The notes: a model not told the origin generated them from the letters alone. Counted from the stretch's first letter, positions 1 through 10,997 are shown. The stretch: 64,000 nt of DNA from DATLED01 sp963750255 (GCA_963750255.1 CAVVPZ010000004.1:122520-186519); one strand, 5' to 3'. Numbers and translations are program-made.

Positions 1-369
1 GATTCCTTCGCCCAGGGCCTCTTCGCCTATCCAGTGACCGGCCAGGGCGGCGTTACCGGTCCGACGATCTCATGGGGCCGTCACGGGATCTGGGACAAGG
101 AGCCGTGGAAGCTGATCGACCTCATGGCCTACGACGACGTGACGGAGATCTGGTGGGACGGCACGACCGTCGGGCCCGATGAGGTCGGCAACACCGCGCC
201 CGGCATGTACCGCTACGTCGATGGCGGCAAGCGTTATCTCCCCGGCACGCAACCGGCGACCGATCCTCGGGTATTCGACCCCAAGGGCTCGCCTGAGATC
301 CTGACGAAGTTCCCGGACAACGAGAAATCGCCCGACTACGAGCACAAGCACTTCTACACCAAGGACTGA
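1..369 (+). CDS. C-terminal fragment, probable ABC transporter substrate-binding protein
   Basis: The frame is open from the first base of the window to a TGA at 367-369, so only the last 122 residues are seen and the true start lies upstream; the GTG at 34 is probably internal. The tail contains GMYRYVDGGKRYLPG and ends in charged residues. This resembles the C-terminus of actinobacterial periplasmic binding proteins of the branched-chain amino acid type as I remember them. No catalytic motif is visible and the assignment is tentative. A strong hairpin follows the stop. Confidence 0.4.
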   Translation, partial: DSFAQGLFAYPVTGQGGVTGPTISWGRHGIWDKEPWKLIDLMAYDDVTEIWWDGTTVGPDEVGNTAPGMYRYVDGGKRYLPGTQPATDPRVFDPKGSPEILTKFPDNEKSPDYEHKHFYTKD

Positions 370-376
370 GCCTCTC

Positions 377-412
377 CTTCGCCGACGGTTCCGCTAGGAG
401 CCGTCGGCGAAG
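377..412. terminator. Hairpin between convergent genes
   Basis: Bases 377-392 pair with 397-412 (16 bp, one G-T pair) around the tetraloop GCTA. It lies just after the plus-strand stop, and the minus-strand stop codon (394-396) sits in the loop. No T-run follows on either strand, so a bidirectional terminator role is inferred from position and stem strength only. Confidence 0.55.
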
Positions 413-1601
413 TCGAGGGAGCCTCCCGGTACCTCGCGTAGCGACTTGAGCACGGCGATCAGGTCGTCCGGCGCCAGCGTTCCGGTGGCCTGGACGAAGC
501 GGCCGGCCGCCCGCGCCGCCCGCACCTGATTTCCCACGGCGCTGAAGCGGATTTCCCCCATGCCGAAGGGGCCGAGGTCGACCGTCGGGTTGGTGGGGTC
601 GGCCTCGAAGGGCGGTGCCCCGCGAACGTGGCGCCCTGCTCGAGCACGAGGACGTCGTTGCCCCGCTCGTACACGTCCGACACCATCGCCCGCCGGAAGT
701 CCTCTCGTTCCGGGTCCTCTCCGAAGTTCTCCGGCTGGGGAGGGATGACGCTGTACCGCCCCCGCAACACGAACCCCTCCGGGATGGCGTCGGCGACGAA
801 GAACGGGCCCGGCGGCGTGGATCCGTCCTTGAGTCGTCGCATCGACCCGCCTCCCTTCGAGGCCGGGATCGAGGCCTCCCCGAGGGCGAACACCTCCTCG
901 GGGATTTTGACGGTCTCGTTGACTTGCACCGCGACCGGCGGGCGATCGCCGCCCCGCGTGAGAACAAGACCTCCTCGAGGAGGAGTCCATCGCCGTCGAT
1001 GCAACTGTCGACCCAGACGTCGGCGGTCGCTGGGGCGATGGCGCTCGCACTGAGATAGTCGCCCGACCGGTAGATCTGACATGGCCGCCCAAGGAGCGCG
1101 TCGCACCTCGCGCTTCTCTAGGCGGCCGGCGGCGACGGCAGGCGCGAGAACGTGCTCGAAGCGAAGGTCGGACGCAGGCAGGGTGGGGCCGAGTACCAAG
1201 ACCGAGCGCGGCTCCCCCGGTTCTCGTTCGCCCGCTTCCCGAATGCCGCCACCTGTTCGGACAGCGCGGCCTTGCCGGGGGGCGGACCTGACTTGCTCTC
1301 CAAGCGGCTCTCCCACGGCCGCCGCACGCTCACGACGTCGGTCCGGAAGGTCACCGACGCCCCGCGGTCCTCGACCCGGTAGACGAGGCGATATGACGAC
1401 GGTGCCGTCGATCCATCTGGCTCGGCAACGGTCACGCCGGGGGCCACCTGCGAGCCGGTGCGGGTGAGCGACGCCGGCGGGGTCGACTCCTTGGGCACGT
1501 CGTCCTCTCGGGTCAGAAGCACGGCGACGCCGAGCGACCGCGACCGCCACCGCCACTCCCGCCGCCACCACTCGCCGACGACGGACCTGCGATCGCTTCA
1601 T
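394..1601 (-). CDS. Hypothetical exported or membrane-anchored protein, frame-broken
   Basis: Not recognised. The start ATG at 1601 is followed by a basic stretch (MKRSQVRRRR) and a short Ala/Val-rich hydrophobic segment, as in a signal anchor. The coding signal then moves between frames at least four times (about 1530, 1200, 1085 and 620). The pieces join to a plausible protein of about 400 residues: a middle part with SSYRLVYRVEDRGAS, then VQVNETVKIPEEVFALGEAS, and a C-terminal part with GNDVLVLEQGATF and a hydrophobic tail DDLIAVLKSL. The layout of a lone anchor plus extracellular domain recalls LolA/MucB-type sensors, but no family motif confirms this. Confidence 0.45.
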
Positions 1602-1620
1602 TCCACCGCCAACCTACCCC

Positions 1621-1701
1621 GCGTTGGTGTGGCCGTTGCGGTCGCCGAAACCCGTTGCGGTGGCGCCGAAGGCGGCCGCAACGGCCACATCAACGGGTTG
1701 G
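1621..1701. repeat. Intergenic palindromic repeat, family A, copy 1
   Basis: Arms at 1623-1641 and 1676-1694 are 19 bases long and complementary except for one G-T pair. The element is strongly similar along its whole length to 16160-16241, both beginning GCGTTGGTGTGGCCGTT and sharing an inner CCCGTTGCGGTGGC. The minus-strand esterase stop (1690-1692) lies in the right arm, so the element forms the 3' end of that operon. Confidence 0.7.
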
Positions 1702-3205
1702 GAGGGGGGTGTCCCAGTGGGCGCGTTCGGGTTCCATGGGGCCGTCGACGACCGAGGTGGTGGCCCCGAGGATCATGGTGGCGCGGCGGTCGGCGTCGTA
1801 GGTGGGCCAGTCGCCGAGGGCGTCGGTCGACGGGTTGGCGGTGCGGGCGAAGGCGAGCCAGGCGTCTTGCATCTTCTCCGACAACGCCAGCGCCTCCGGG
1901 CTGTCTCCCGTGAATGCACCCACCCCCGGCGTCGTGAGCGTGCCGAAGACGAAAGGGATCTCGAGGGCGTGGCAGGCCCCGAGCAGGCCGCCCATGGCCG
2001 GCGACTCCCAGGTGAAGAGGTAGTCGAAGACGTCGGTGCCGGTGGCGGACTGCGCCTCGCACATCCGCAGCGACGGAAGGCGGAAGACCCGATCGCTCTC
2101 GATGGCCGTCCACAATTCGATCGGCGTCACGTCGTCGCCCCGGTCAGCCCGGGCTGCCTTGTAAGCGGCCAGCGCGTCGGCGGCACCCTTGCCCACCGAC
2201 TTCTCGAGACGGGAGAGGATGAACCCCTCGTCGCCACCGGTGAGCCGGCGGTTGCCGACCACCCACAACTTCATCTCGTGGAGGTTGGTGCCCACCAAGA
2301 GCGCCTTGTCCTTGGCCACGCCCCCGGCGATGGCGGCGAGAGGATGCTCGGGCAGGAGGCCACCGTCGATCGTCGGTGTCATTGCCATGCCGACACCCGT
2401 CTCGGCCGCCGCCGCCTGCAACTTGATCTGGGCCTCGAGCAGCGTGGCCACGTCGAGCGAACGGAGGGCGCCGACATCGGCGACACCGGCGGCCGCGCAC
2501 AGTTGTTCGGCCGTTGACGATCGCCGCCGACATCTCTACGCCGTTGGGTCCGCCGCTCTCGGCGATGGCCTTGTGGAACAGACCCTGGGTGCGGGGCGAC
2601 CCGACGAGGCAACTCACGCTCATCGAACCGGCCGACTCGCCGAAGATCGTCACGTTGCCCGGATCGCCGCCGAACGAGGCGATGTTGGCCTGCACCCACT
2701 CGAGCGCCGCAACCTGGTCGAGCAGGCCCCAGTTGCCGGCCGCGCCCGACTCGTCGTCGCGAAGGTCGGGATGAGCCAGGAAGCCGAGGGCGCCGAGGCG
2801 GTAGTTGATCGTGACGACCACCACATCGCCCCGGGCCGCCAGGGTGTGACCGCGATAGAACGCGCCCGACCCTGAGCCCGTGACGAAGGCCCCGCCGTGG
2901 ATCCACACCATCACCGGACGAGCGGCGTCGTCGCACGCCGGTGTCCACACGTTGAGGTGGAGGCAGTCCTCGGACTGCTCCTCGGGGGTCGCCTGGCCCG
3001 CCATCGCCTGGCCCTGTGGTTGGGGCGCCACGAACCCGAACGTGTCACACACCCGCGTGCCCGACCACGGCTCCGCCGGTTGAGGTGGACGGAAGCGAAG
3101 ATCACCGATCGGGGCGCGAGCAAACGGGATGCCCCGGAAGGTCACCACCCCGTTGTCGTCCACGCCCTGGAGCGAGCCCTCTTTGGTCTCGACGATGTTG
3201 GGCAC
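1690..3205 (-). CDS. Type B carboxylesterase / para-nitrobenzyl esterase-like hydrolase
   Basis: About 500 residues, the usual size of the family. It hydrolyses carboxyl esters, substrate unknown. Visible are the oxyanion-hole motif HGGAF (residues 103-107), the nucleophile elbow GESAGS with Ser191, an acidic residue in GTNLHE and the histidine in ACHALEIPFVFG, which together give the expected Ser-Glu-His triad. GTG start 3205 is supported by GGAGGT six bases upstream. One frame change near 2500 splits the gene into an N-terminal part (to about residue 232) and a C-terminal part. It is the last gene of the acyl-CoA operon, 23 bases after the ligase stop, suggesting release of acids from esters that the operon then activates (inference). 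Confidence 0.88.
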
Positions 3206-3228
3206 GGCAGTACCTCCGTTGGTCGGTG

Positions 3229-4668
3229 CTACGAACGTTCCATCACGAGGCCCGAGCGGCGTACCTTGCCGGCGTCGTCACGGACATGTCCATCGCTGCG
3301 CTCGAAACTGCGGGGGATCTTGTAGCTGACCAGTCGCTCCTTGAGGAAGACGCGCAGTTCGTCGTCGGTCACCTCGGCCCCTGGCGCCAACTCGAGCACG
3401 GCGTGGACCCGCTGGCCCAAGTCCTCGTCGGGCAAGCCGATGACTGCGCACGACCGGATGGCCGGGTGCTCGTCGAGCGCGGCCTCGACCTCGGCCGGGT
3501 AGATGTTGGCCCCGCCGGCGAGGATGAGGTCGGTGCGGCGGTCGGCCAGGAACAGATAGCCGTCGGCGTCCATCGAACCCATGTCGCCGAGCGACTCCCA
3601 CCCGTCGTCGTCCTTGCGGGCGTCGGCGCCGATGTAGCGATACGACGCCGTCTGGGGCGGACGCATCCACACCTCGCCGATCTCTCCGGGCGGGAGCTCC
3701 TCGTGGGTCTCGGGATCGAGGATCTTCATCGATCCCTCAGCCGGCTTGCCGACGGTGCCCTTGTGGGCCATCCAGTCGGCGCCGCTGATGATGGTGACGC
3801 CCTGGGCCTCGGTGCCGGCGTAGAGCTCCCAGATGACCTCGTGACCGAGCCACAGGATCCAGGCCTCCTTCAGCCACGGGGGGCAGGGCGCAGCGAGATG
3901 GAGGATGCCCTTCAGCGAGGAGAGGTCGCGCGACTCGCGCTCGTCCTCCGGCAGTCGCCAGATGCGCAGCATCATCGTCGGCACCATCAGCATCCAGTCG
4001 ACCGAGTACTCCTCGATCAACGCCAGGGTCGCCGACGCGTCGAAGCGGGGCAACACGATGAGATGCGAGCCCTTGAACAGCCCGCTCATCGAGAACATGA
4101 ACGGGGCGTTGTGGTACAGCGGCCCGGGCACGAGTTGCACGCCGTTGGGTTGCATGTTGAACCCGCCCGGGGTCTCCGGGTCGGTCACGCCGGGCTGGCC
4201 CGAGACGATGACCTTGGGGCGACCGGTCGAGCCACCCGAGGTCGGCGCCTTGTACGACGGCGCCGTGCGGTCCGGAAGGATCGGCTCGTCGGAGGCGTCG
4301 TCGTCGGCGGGGATCACCTCGGTGACGACCAGCGACGGCTTGGCCAGCGCCACGATCTCGTCGCGCTCACGCTGGGGCAGTCGGTACGACACGGGCTGGG
4401 GCGTGGCCCCGAGCTTCCACGCTGCGATGCAGGCTTCGTAGAAGTCGATGCCGTTGGGGAGGCCGACGGTGACGAAGTCGCCTTCCTTCACGCCGAGCCG
4501 CTCGTAGGTACGGGCGAGCCGGTTGGTGCGTTGCTCGAGTTCGAGCCGGGTCACCGACCACTCCGGGTACTCCGGAGTGGCCGGTACCGGCACCTGGGTG
4601 ATGGCCGGTCGGTCGGGGTCTTGCTCGGCCAGCCAGCGGATGGCCTGACCGATCGGCATTAATGACAT
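3229..4668 (-). CDS. AMP-dependent acyl-CoA ligase (FadD-like)
   Basis: 479 residues, intact. Adenylates a carboxylic acid and transfers it to CoA. The ATP motif TSGGSTGRPK is at residues 143-152. The motifs ELYAGTE, GDMGSMDADGYLFLADR and GGANIYPAEVE follow in order, and the C-terminal lysine motif is present as AGKVRR. The substrate cannot be told from sequence; the family includes bile-acid and medium or long chain acid ligases. Start ATG 4668 lies one base after the hydratase stop, so translation is probably coupled; a second in-frame ATG three codons later is an alternative. The last 25 residues look slightly divergent but keep the catalytic lysine region. Confidence 0.92.
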   Translation of the reverse strand: MSLMPIGQAIRWLAEQDPDRPAITQVPVPATPEYPEWSVTRLELEQRTNRLARTYERLGVKEGDFVTVGLPNGIDFYEACIAAWKLGATPQPVSYRLPQRERDEIVALAKPSLVVTEVIPADDDASDEPILPDRTAPSYKAPTSGGSTGRPKVIVSGQPGVTDPETPGGFNMQPNGVQLVPGPLYHNAPFMFSMSGLFKGSHLIVLPRFDASATLALIEEYSVDWMLMVPTMMLRIWRLPEDERESRDLSSLKGILHLAAPCPPWLKEAWILWLGHEVIWELYAGTEAQGVTIISGADWMAHKGTVGKPAEGSMKILDPETHEELPPGEIGEVWMRPPQTASYRYIGADARKDDDGWESLGDMGSMDADGYLFLADRRTDLILAGGANIYPAEVEAALDEHPAIRSCAVIGLPDEDLGQRVHAVLELAPGAEVTDDELRVFLKERLVSYKIPRSFERSDGHVRDDAGKVRRSGLVMERS

Positions 4669-4669
4669 A

Positions 4670-5531
<862 letters not shown>

Positions 5532-5545
5532 CTGTGGACTCTCCC

Positions 5546-6450
5546 CTACTGCATTCCGGCGACAGGCGCCGCCTGGGCCACGAGCTTGGGCACGACATCG
5601 CCGAGCTCGGCCGGGTCCCAGCGGTCGCCCTTGTCCGGCTCGGGCCGGGGTTCCAGCCCTCGGCCACGGTGATGCGGCCACCGGAGACCATGAAGCAACG
5701 CCCGGTGATCTCCTTGGACTGGTCGGAGGCCAGCCACACGACGAGCGGCGCGATGTTGTCGGCCGACATGCGGTTGAACTCGTCGGCCTTGAGGTCCTTG
5801 GCCCGGGCGGCCATGCCGCCGAGGTTCTCGGTCATGCGGGTGAGGGCGGCGGGGGCGATGGCGTTGACGGTCACGCCGTAGCGGCCGAGCTCGCGGGCGG
5901 CGATGATCGTGAACGAGGCGATGCCGGCCTTGGCCGCGCCGTAGTTGGTCTGGCCCGGGTTGCCGAAGATGCCCGACGTCGACGAGGTGTTGATGATGCG
6001 GGCGTCGACGGTCTCGCCCGCCTTGACCTGCTCCCGCCAGTAGGTGGCGGCCCAGCGGGTCGGAGCGAAGGTGCCCTTGAGGTGGACGGTGATGACCGCG
6101 TCCCACTCCTCTTCGGTCATGTTGACGAGCATCCGGTCGCGGAGGATGCCGGCGTTGTTGACCAGCACGTCGAGGTCGCCGAACGTCTCGACCGCGGTGT
6201 TGATCAGGCGCTGGGCGCCCTCCCAGGTGGCGACGTTGTCGCCGTTGGCGACCGCCTCGCCGCCCATGCCCTTGATCTCCTCGACGACCTCCTGGGCCGG
6301 CGAGAGGTCAGAGCCCGAGCCCTCGACCGCGCCGCCGAGGTCGTTGACGACGACCTTGGCGCCCTGGCGGGCGAACTCGATGGCGTGGCCGCGGCCGATG
6401 CCGCGTCCCGCCCCCGTCACGATGACGACCTTGCCGTCGACGATTCCCAT
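5546..6450 (-). CDS. Short-chain dehydrogenase, (3R)-hydroxyacyl-CoA dehydrogenase (MFE-2 type)
   Basis: About 300 residues. NAD(P)-binding motif TGAGRGIG at residues 12-19, NNAG at 98-101, active site Ser near 157 with Tyr170-x3-Lys174 (NYGAAK). The stretch VVVNDLGG with a following acidic and Gly-rich loop is typical of the dehydrogenase domain of MFE-2 / 17-beta-HSD4 (family knowledge), which fits the MaoC hydratase next to it. It would oxidise (3R)-hydroxyacyl-CoA to 3-ketoacyl-CoA. A single missing base near 5650 shifts the last 30 codons; the restored end reads WDPAELGDVVPKLVAQ. The start ATG 6450 directly follows the stop of the upstream ligase gene. Confidence 0.88.
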
Positions 6451-8058
6451 TTACTTGGCTCCTTCGGTAGCTGCTGCGGATTCGCGGTAACGATCGCGCA
6501 GCAGGCGCTTGTAGATCTTCCCGTTGTCCTGGCGGGGCAGGGCGTCGATGAAGTCGACGCTGCGGGGACACTTGAAGCCGGCCAGTTTGCCTCGACAGAA
6601 CTCGAGGAGCTCCTTGGCCAGCTCGGGGGTGCCCTCGACCCCGGGCTGCAACTCGACGACGGCCTTGACCTCTTCGCCCCACTCGGGGTTGGGCACGCCG
6701 ATGGTGGCGGCGTCGCCCACCGCCGGGTGCTCGAGGAGGACGGCGTCCACTTCGGCCGGATAGATGTTGACGCCACCCGAGATGATCAGGTTGGCGGTGC
6801 GATCGGTGAGGAACAAGAACCCGTCGTCGTCCATGTAGCCCATGTCGCCGAGGGTGAAGTAGTCGCCCCGGAAGGTTCCCTTGGTCTTCTCGGAGTCCTT
6901 GAAGTACTCGAACCGGGCGCCGGCCGGAGCCTTGATGTAGACGAGGCCGACGGTGTCGCGGGGCACCTCGGCGCCCTCCTCGTCACCGATGATGACCTGA
7001 CCGTCGACCATCGGCTTGCCGACGGTACCGGGCTTGGACAGCCAGGTGGCTGAGTCGACGAACGATCCGACGCCCTCGGTGGCGGCGTAGTACTCCACCA
7101 CGACGGGACCGAGCCACTCGATGAGGGCCTGTTTCACCGGGACCGGGCACGGAGCGGCGCCGTGGAGGACGTGGCGCAATGACGACGTGTCGTACTTGGC
7201 CCGCACATCCTCCGACAGCGAGATCATGCGATGGAACATCGTCGGCACCATGTGGGTGTGGGTGATCTTGTGCTCGGCGACGAGGCGAAGCGCCTCCTCG
7301 GCATCCCACTTCTCCATCAACACGACGCCGACCCCGAACGCCAGTGGCGCCGCCAGCGAGAAGGCCAGCGGGGCGGCGTGGTAGAGCGGGCCGGTGCACA
7401 GGTGCATGTCGCTGCTGCCCTCGACGTAGCCGTAGATGTTGACGGTCGCCGTGGCCGCGGCGCCGCCGCCGGTCCGGCCGCCGGCGGGCGGTAGACGCCC
7501 TTGGGTCGACCGGTGGTGCCGGAGGTGTAGAGCATCGTCGAGCCCGGGCGTGGGCTTGTCGATGTTGGAGTCGTCCTCGGCGTCGAGCGCCGCCTCGTAC
7601 CGCTCGAAGCCGTCGACGTCGCCGCCGGCCACCAGGAGCACCGTGCACTTCGACGCCGTGGCGGCCGCGCCCTTGGCCGTCTCGGCCAGCGCGACGTCAG
7701 CGACGAGGGCCTTGGCCTCGCAGTCGTCGACGATGTAGCCCGCCTCCTCGCCAGTGAGGTGCCAGTTGATCGTGGTCATGCGGAAGCCGGCCCGCAGGCA
7801 CGCCGCCCACGTCTCGACGAAGGTCGGTCCGTTCGTGGCGATGATGGCCACCGAGTCGCCCTCGCCCAGCCCGCGGGTGCGCAGGGCGCGCACGACCTGG
7901 TTGGCCCGGGCGTTGAGCTCGGCGAACGTGCGGTCGCCGCTCGGGCTGATGATGGCCTTGTGGTCGGGGATCTCCTCGGCCCACCAGGCCAGGGTCATGC
8001 CGGCGATGGCGAGCTCCTGGCGGCGGGTCAACTGGGGTGCGTCCGTGGTGTCGCTCAT
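6451..8058 (-). CDS. AMP-dependent acyl-CoA synthetase (second FadD-like ligase)
   Basis: 535 residues. Motifs in order: the AMP-binding loop, readable in a neighbouring frame as LYTSGTTGRPKGV near 7500-7535, then YYAATEG, TLGDMGYMDDDGFLFLTDR, GGVNIYPAEVD and the catalytic-lysine tail DNGKIYKRLLRDRY. Two compensating single-base shifts bracket the AMP loop, so the overall frame stays open while about 20 residues look scrambled. The start overlaps the acyl-CoA dehydrogenase stop as ATGA, which suggests coupled translation. It activates acids to acyl-CoA for the neighbouring beta-oxidation enzymes; the substrate is not deducible. Having two ligases in one operon may mean different side-chain lengths or a sterol-like substrate (inference). 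Confidence 0.9.
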   Translation of the reverse strand: MSDTTDAPQLTRRQELAIAGMTLAWWAEEIPDHKAIISPSGDRTFAELNARANQVVRALRTRGLGEGDSVAIIATNGPTFVETWAACLRAGFRMTTINWHLTGEEAGYIVDDCEAKALVADVALAETAKGAAATASKCTVLLVAGGDVDGFERYEAALDAEDDSNIDKPTPGLDDALHLRHHRSTQGRLPPAGGRTGGGAAATATVNIYGYVEGSSDMHLCTGPLYHAAPLAFSLAAPLAFGVGVVLMEKWDAEEALRLVAEHKITHTHMVPTMFHRMISLSEDVRAKYDTSSLRHVLHGAAPCPVPVKQALIEWLGPVVVEYYAATEGVGSFVDSATWLSKPGTVGKPMVDGQVIIGDEEGAEVPRDTVGLVYIKAPAGARFEYFKDSEKTKGTFRGDYFTLGDMGYMDDDGFLFLTDRTANLIISGGVNIYPAEVDAVLLEHPAVGDAATIGVPNPEWGEEVKAVVELQPGVEGTPELAKELLEFCRGKLAGFKCPRSVDFIDALPRQDNGKIYKRLLRDRYRESAAATEGAK

Positions 8059-9317
8059 GCCGATGCCTCCGCTGCTGCCTGGGCGGCCTTTTCCTTCTTG
8101 GCCGCTTCGCTGTCGGGTTCTTTGGGCAAACCGAGCACGCGCTCACCCACGATGTTGCGCTGGACCTGCGCCGTCCCGCCCCAGATGGTCACCGAGCGGG
8201 TCGAGAGGAAGTTGGCCGTCCACTTGTCGGGCTGGTAGCCAGCGGCGTCGTCGCCGTCGGGGATCACCATGGCGTCGGCACCGCGGACATTCATGATGAT
8301 CTCGGCGAAACGCTGGGCGTACTCCGACCAGAACATCTTGTTGATCGACGCACCCGGTCCGGGCTCCTTCTTGGCCACCACTTCGGAGAGCGTCTTCAAG
8401 CCGTTGAACCGCATGATCTCGACGTGGGTGAATGCCCACGCCAGCTGCTGGCGCACGATCGGGTCGTCGGTCTTGCCGTACTTCTTGGCCAGCTCGACCG
8501 CGTCCCAGAACTGCTGGGTGTACTGGACGTGTTGGGTGGTGGCGTTGCCGCCCCGCTCGTTGCCGAGGGTCGTCATCGTGACGCGCCACCCGTTGTGGAG
8601 GCCGCCGATCACGTTGAACAGCGGCGCCCGGGCCTCGGTGATGAAGGTCTCGGTGAAGTGGCTGCCGCCCGTCGGCTGCTTGATGGGCCGGAGCTCGAAG
8701 CCGTTGGACCCGCCGTCATCGGTGAACATCGGCGTGAGGACGTAGGAGATGCCCTTGTGCTTGGGCGCATCCGGGTCGGTGCGGCACAGGCAGAACATCA
8801 TGTTGGCGGCCTGGGCACCCGAGGTCCACACCTTCTGGCCGGTGATAATGACTTCGTCGCCGTCGACCACTCCCTTGGTCTTGAGACCGGCGAGGTCGGA
8901 TCCTGCGTCGGGCTCGGAGAACCCCTGGCAGTACCGGTCGGTGCCATCGATGATGCGGGGCAGGAAGTGCGCCTTCTGCTCGTCGGTGCCCCACACGATG
9001 ATCGAGGGCCCAACCAGCCATTCGCCCATGCCCCGGGTGACGCGGGGAACGCCGGCGCGGGCGAACTCTTCGTTCATGACCGCAACTTCGATGCCGCTGA
9101 GGCCGCGACCGCCGAACTCCTTCGGCCATGACACGCAGAGGTACCCGGCCTCGTGGAGTTTGTCGGTCCACTCCTTGACCGCACCGGCACCTTCGCCGAA
9201 GCTGGCCCGCTCGGCGTCGACGCCGACGAGCTCTTCGGGCAGGTTGGCTTCGAGCCACTGGCGCAGCTCGTCACGGAACTGCTGGGCCTGGGGCCCGAGA
9301 TCGATCTCCATCGGCAT
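8055..9317 (-). CDS. Acyl-CoA dehydrogenase (FadE-like)
   Basis: About 420 residues, intact. FAD-dependent alpha,beta-desaturation of acyl-CoA. The signature GFSEPDAGSDLAGLKT lies in the middle domain, WTSGAQ follows at the FAD-binding strand, and the C-terminal helix motif TIWGGTAQVQRNIVGERVLGLP ends the fold; a Lys/Ala-rich tail follows. The frame stays open 190 bases further upstream, but that part belongs to the DUF35 gene in another frame. ATG 9317 is chosen because AAGGAGG lies nine bases upstream and the protein then begins at the usual point (EIDLGPQAQQFRDELR). The stop overlaps the ligase start by four bases. Confidence 0.92.
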   Translation of the reverse strand: MPMEIDLGPQAQQFRDELRQWLEANLPEELVGVDAERASFGEGAGAVKEWTDKLHEAGYLCVSWPKEFGGRGLSGIEVAVMNEEFARAGVPRVTRGMGEWLVGPSIIVWGTDEQKAHFLPRIIDGTDRYCQGFSEPDAGSDLAGLKTKGVVDGDEVIITGQKVWTSGAQAANMMFCLCRTDPDAPKHKGISYVLTPMFTDDGGSNGFELRPIKQPTGGSHFTETFITEARAPLFNVIGGLHNGWRVTMTTLGNERGGNATTQHVQYTQQFWDAVELAKKYGKTDDPIVRQQLAWAFTHVEIMRFNGLKTLSEVVAKKEPGPGASINKMFWSEYAQRFAEIIMNVRGADAMVIPDGDDAAGYQPDKWTANFLSTRSVTIWGGTAQVQRNIVGERVLGLPKEPDSEAAKKEKAAQAAAEASA

Positions 9318-9331
9318 CGGCAGAGTCCTCC

Positions 9332-9765
9332 TTATTCGCTGAGCTCGAACTGGGGCAGGTTGCGCCCGTCGCTGAGCGCTTCCCACGTGAGGGCGCACCG
9401 ACCGGCCCACGGTGGCGTCGTACGGCTCGCAGTTGACGACGTTGGACATCAGCCGGATGCCGTCGTTGAGTTCGACGAGCGCGACCACGTAGGGCACCCG
9501 GTCGGCCATGAGCGGGTTGGCCGGCTTCTCCTGGACGCTGGCGGCGTAGATCGTCCCGGCGCCGTCGGACTCGCGCCACGACAGCGAGTCGGACGAGAGG
9601 CAGCCCGGGCAGACCTCGCGGGGGTAGAAGATCGCCGCGTCGCAGGCATCGCAACGCTGGATGAGGAACTTCTGCTCGCTGGGTGGCGTCCCAGAACGGC
9701 TCGGTGACTTCGCTGACCGGCGGCTCGAAGCGCTACATGCGGGGCTTGTCGGCGGTATCGCTCAC
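9332..9765 (-). CDS. DUF35 zinc-ribbon/OB-fold protein, partner of the thiolase
   Basis: About 144 residues once rejoined. The N-terminal rubredoxin-like zinc ribbon is visible as RCDACDAAIFYPREVCPGC (two CxxC pairs), followed by an OB-fold segment with YVVALVELNDGIRLMSNVV and the end LTWEALSDGRNLPQFELSE. The GTG start 9765 overlaps the thiolase stop (GTGA). The gene is damaged: codon 11 is TAG, then single-base shifts occur near 9690 and 9410. DUF35 proteins bind thiolase-fold lipid-transfer proteins and are needed for the activity of some, for example with sterol side-chain aldolases (family knowledge), which fits the gene order. Confidence 0.8.
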
Positions 9766-10935
9766 AGGGTGGCCTCCGTGCCGAGAACGGCGGTGGACAT
9801 GCAGGACAGAACCATTCCCGAGCCATGGGCGACCGAGATGTTGGCGTCCTTGACCTGACGGGGCCCGCACTCGCCCCGCAACTGGCGGACAGCCTCGACG
9901 ACGAGGAACATCCCGTACATGCCGGGGTGGGTGTAGCTGAGGCCGCCGCCGTTGGTGTTCATGGCGAACGTGCCGTTGGGGCCGAGGTCGGTCGACTCGA
10001 CGAACGGCCCGCCCTCTCCCTTTTCGCAGAACCCGAGGTCTTCGAGGTGGAGCAGCGCAGTGATGGTGAAGCTGTCGTAGCCCATGAGGACGTCGACCTC
10101 GCTCGGCTTGATGCCGGCCATCTCGAAGGCGCGTGGCCCGGAGATGGAGCCCGGCGTCGTACCGAGGTCGGGCATCTGGGTGATCATCATGTGGCTGTGG
10201 GCCGTGTTGGCGCCGAGCACATAGGCCGGCGGCTTCTTGAGGTCCTTGGCCCGCTCTGCCGTCGTCACGATGAAGGCGCCGCCGCCGTCGGTGACGAGGC
10301 AGCAGTCGAGGAGATGCAGTGGCGAGGCCAGCATCGGGCTGTTCATCACGTCGTCGACCGTGATCGGATCCTGGTAGCGGGCCCGAGGGTTGAGCGACGC
10401 CCATTCCCGGGTGTGTACGGCGATCTTGGCCAACTGCTCGCTGGTCGTGCCGTACTGAGCCATGTGGCGGCTGGCGGCCAGGGCGTAGGAGCCCTTGGGC
10501 GCCTGGAGGCCGTAGGGCATCTCCCACTCGGCCATCGGGTTGGGTCCGCCCATCATCGGCGGGCGTCCGCCCCCGCCGCCGCCGCTGCGCTTCTTGCGGT
10601 CGGCCCGAGGGCGTCTGAGCGAACACGACGGCCACGCACTCGGCCAGTCCGTTCGACACCGCCGAGGCGGCGTGCTCCAAGAACACCTCGAACACCGATC
10701 CGCCGGTCATGGTCGAGTCCGTGTACCGGGCGGTGATGCCCAAGTACTCGGCGAAGGCCATCGAGTTGCCGCTGTGGCAGATCCCGTCGATGTCGCTCAA
10801 CTGGAGGCCCGCATCGTCGAGGGCCTCCTTGAGCATGGCCACCTCGAGCGCCCGCCCGGTGAGCTCGAGCTCACCTGTGGGCGACACGGCGTCGGCGACC
10901 CCGACGACCGCGGCTTTTCCCCGTAGTCCGCTCAA
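9762..10935 (-). CDS. Thiolase-fold lipid-transfer-type protein (SCP-x / Ltp-like)
   Basis: About 390 residues in two frames, shifted near 10560. N-terminal part: GKAAVVGVADAV, DIDGICHSGNSMAFAEYLGI and the segment SAVSNGLAECVAVVFAQT. C-terminal part: CCLVTDGGGAFIV, VLMGYDSFTI, GTFAMNTNGGGLSYTHPGM and ISVAHGSGMVLS, which match non-classical thiolases acting with a DUF35 subunit. In such proteins the chemistry is thiolytic or retro-aldol cleavage of 3-oxo or hydroxy acyl-CoA; which one applies here is open. TTG 10935 is the best start because a GGGGGAG ribosome site precedes it. It is the first gene of the minus-strand operon and has a palindromic operator upstream. Confidence 0.82.
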
Positions 10936-10964
10936 TGCCCTGCTCTCCCCCTGGTCACGTTGAA

Positions 10965-10997
10965 GTTGGGTCACACCTACTTGACCCAACGGTCAAG
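10965..10997 (-). promoter_or_regulatory. Overlapping palindromic operators of the acyl-CoA operon
   Basis: GTTGGGTCA (10965-10973) and TGACCCAAC (10982-10990) form a perfect 9-bp inverted repeat with 8 bases between. CTTGACC (10980-10986) and GGTCAAG (10991-10997) form a second perfect repeat sharing the same centre. A further half-site GGTCAAG is at 11023-11029. The position, 30-60 bases before the first gene, suits repression by a dimeric regulator, which cannot be named from the window. Confidence 0.65.

Noticed and set aside
3047..3053. TGTCACA on the plus strand
   Set aside because: It lies inside the esterase coding region, faces away from any gene start, and has no CGTC at the right distance.
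3016..4662. Long open frame (548 codons) on the plus strand
   Set aside because: It runs antisense to the intact acyl-CoA ligase with all family motifs; high GC makes such shadow frames common.
6451..8058. Programmed frameshifting in the acyl-CoA ligase
   Set aside because: Two opposite one-base shifts scramble only the essential AMP loop, and similar shifts occur in unrelated genes; sequence error is simpler.
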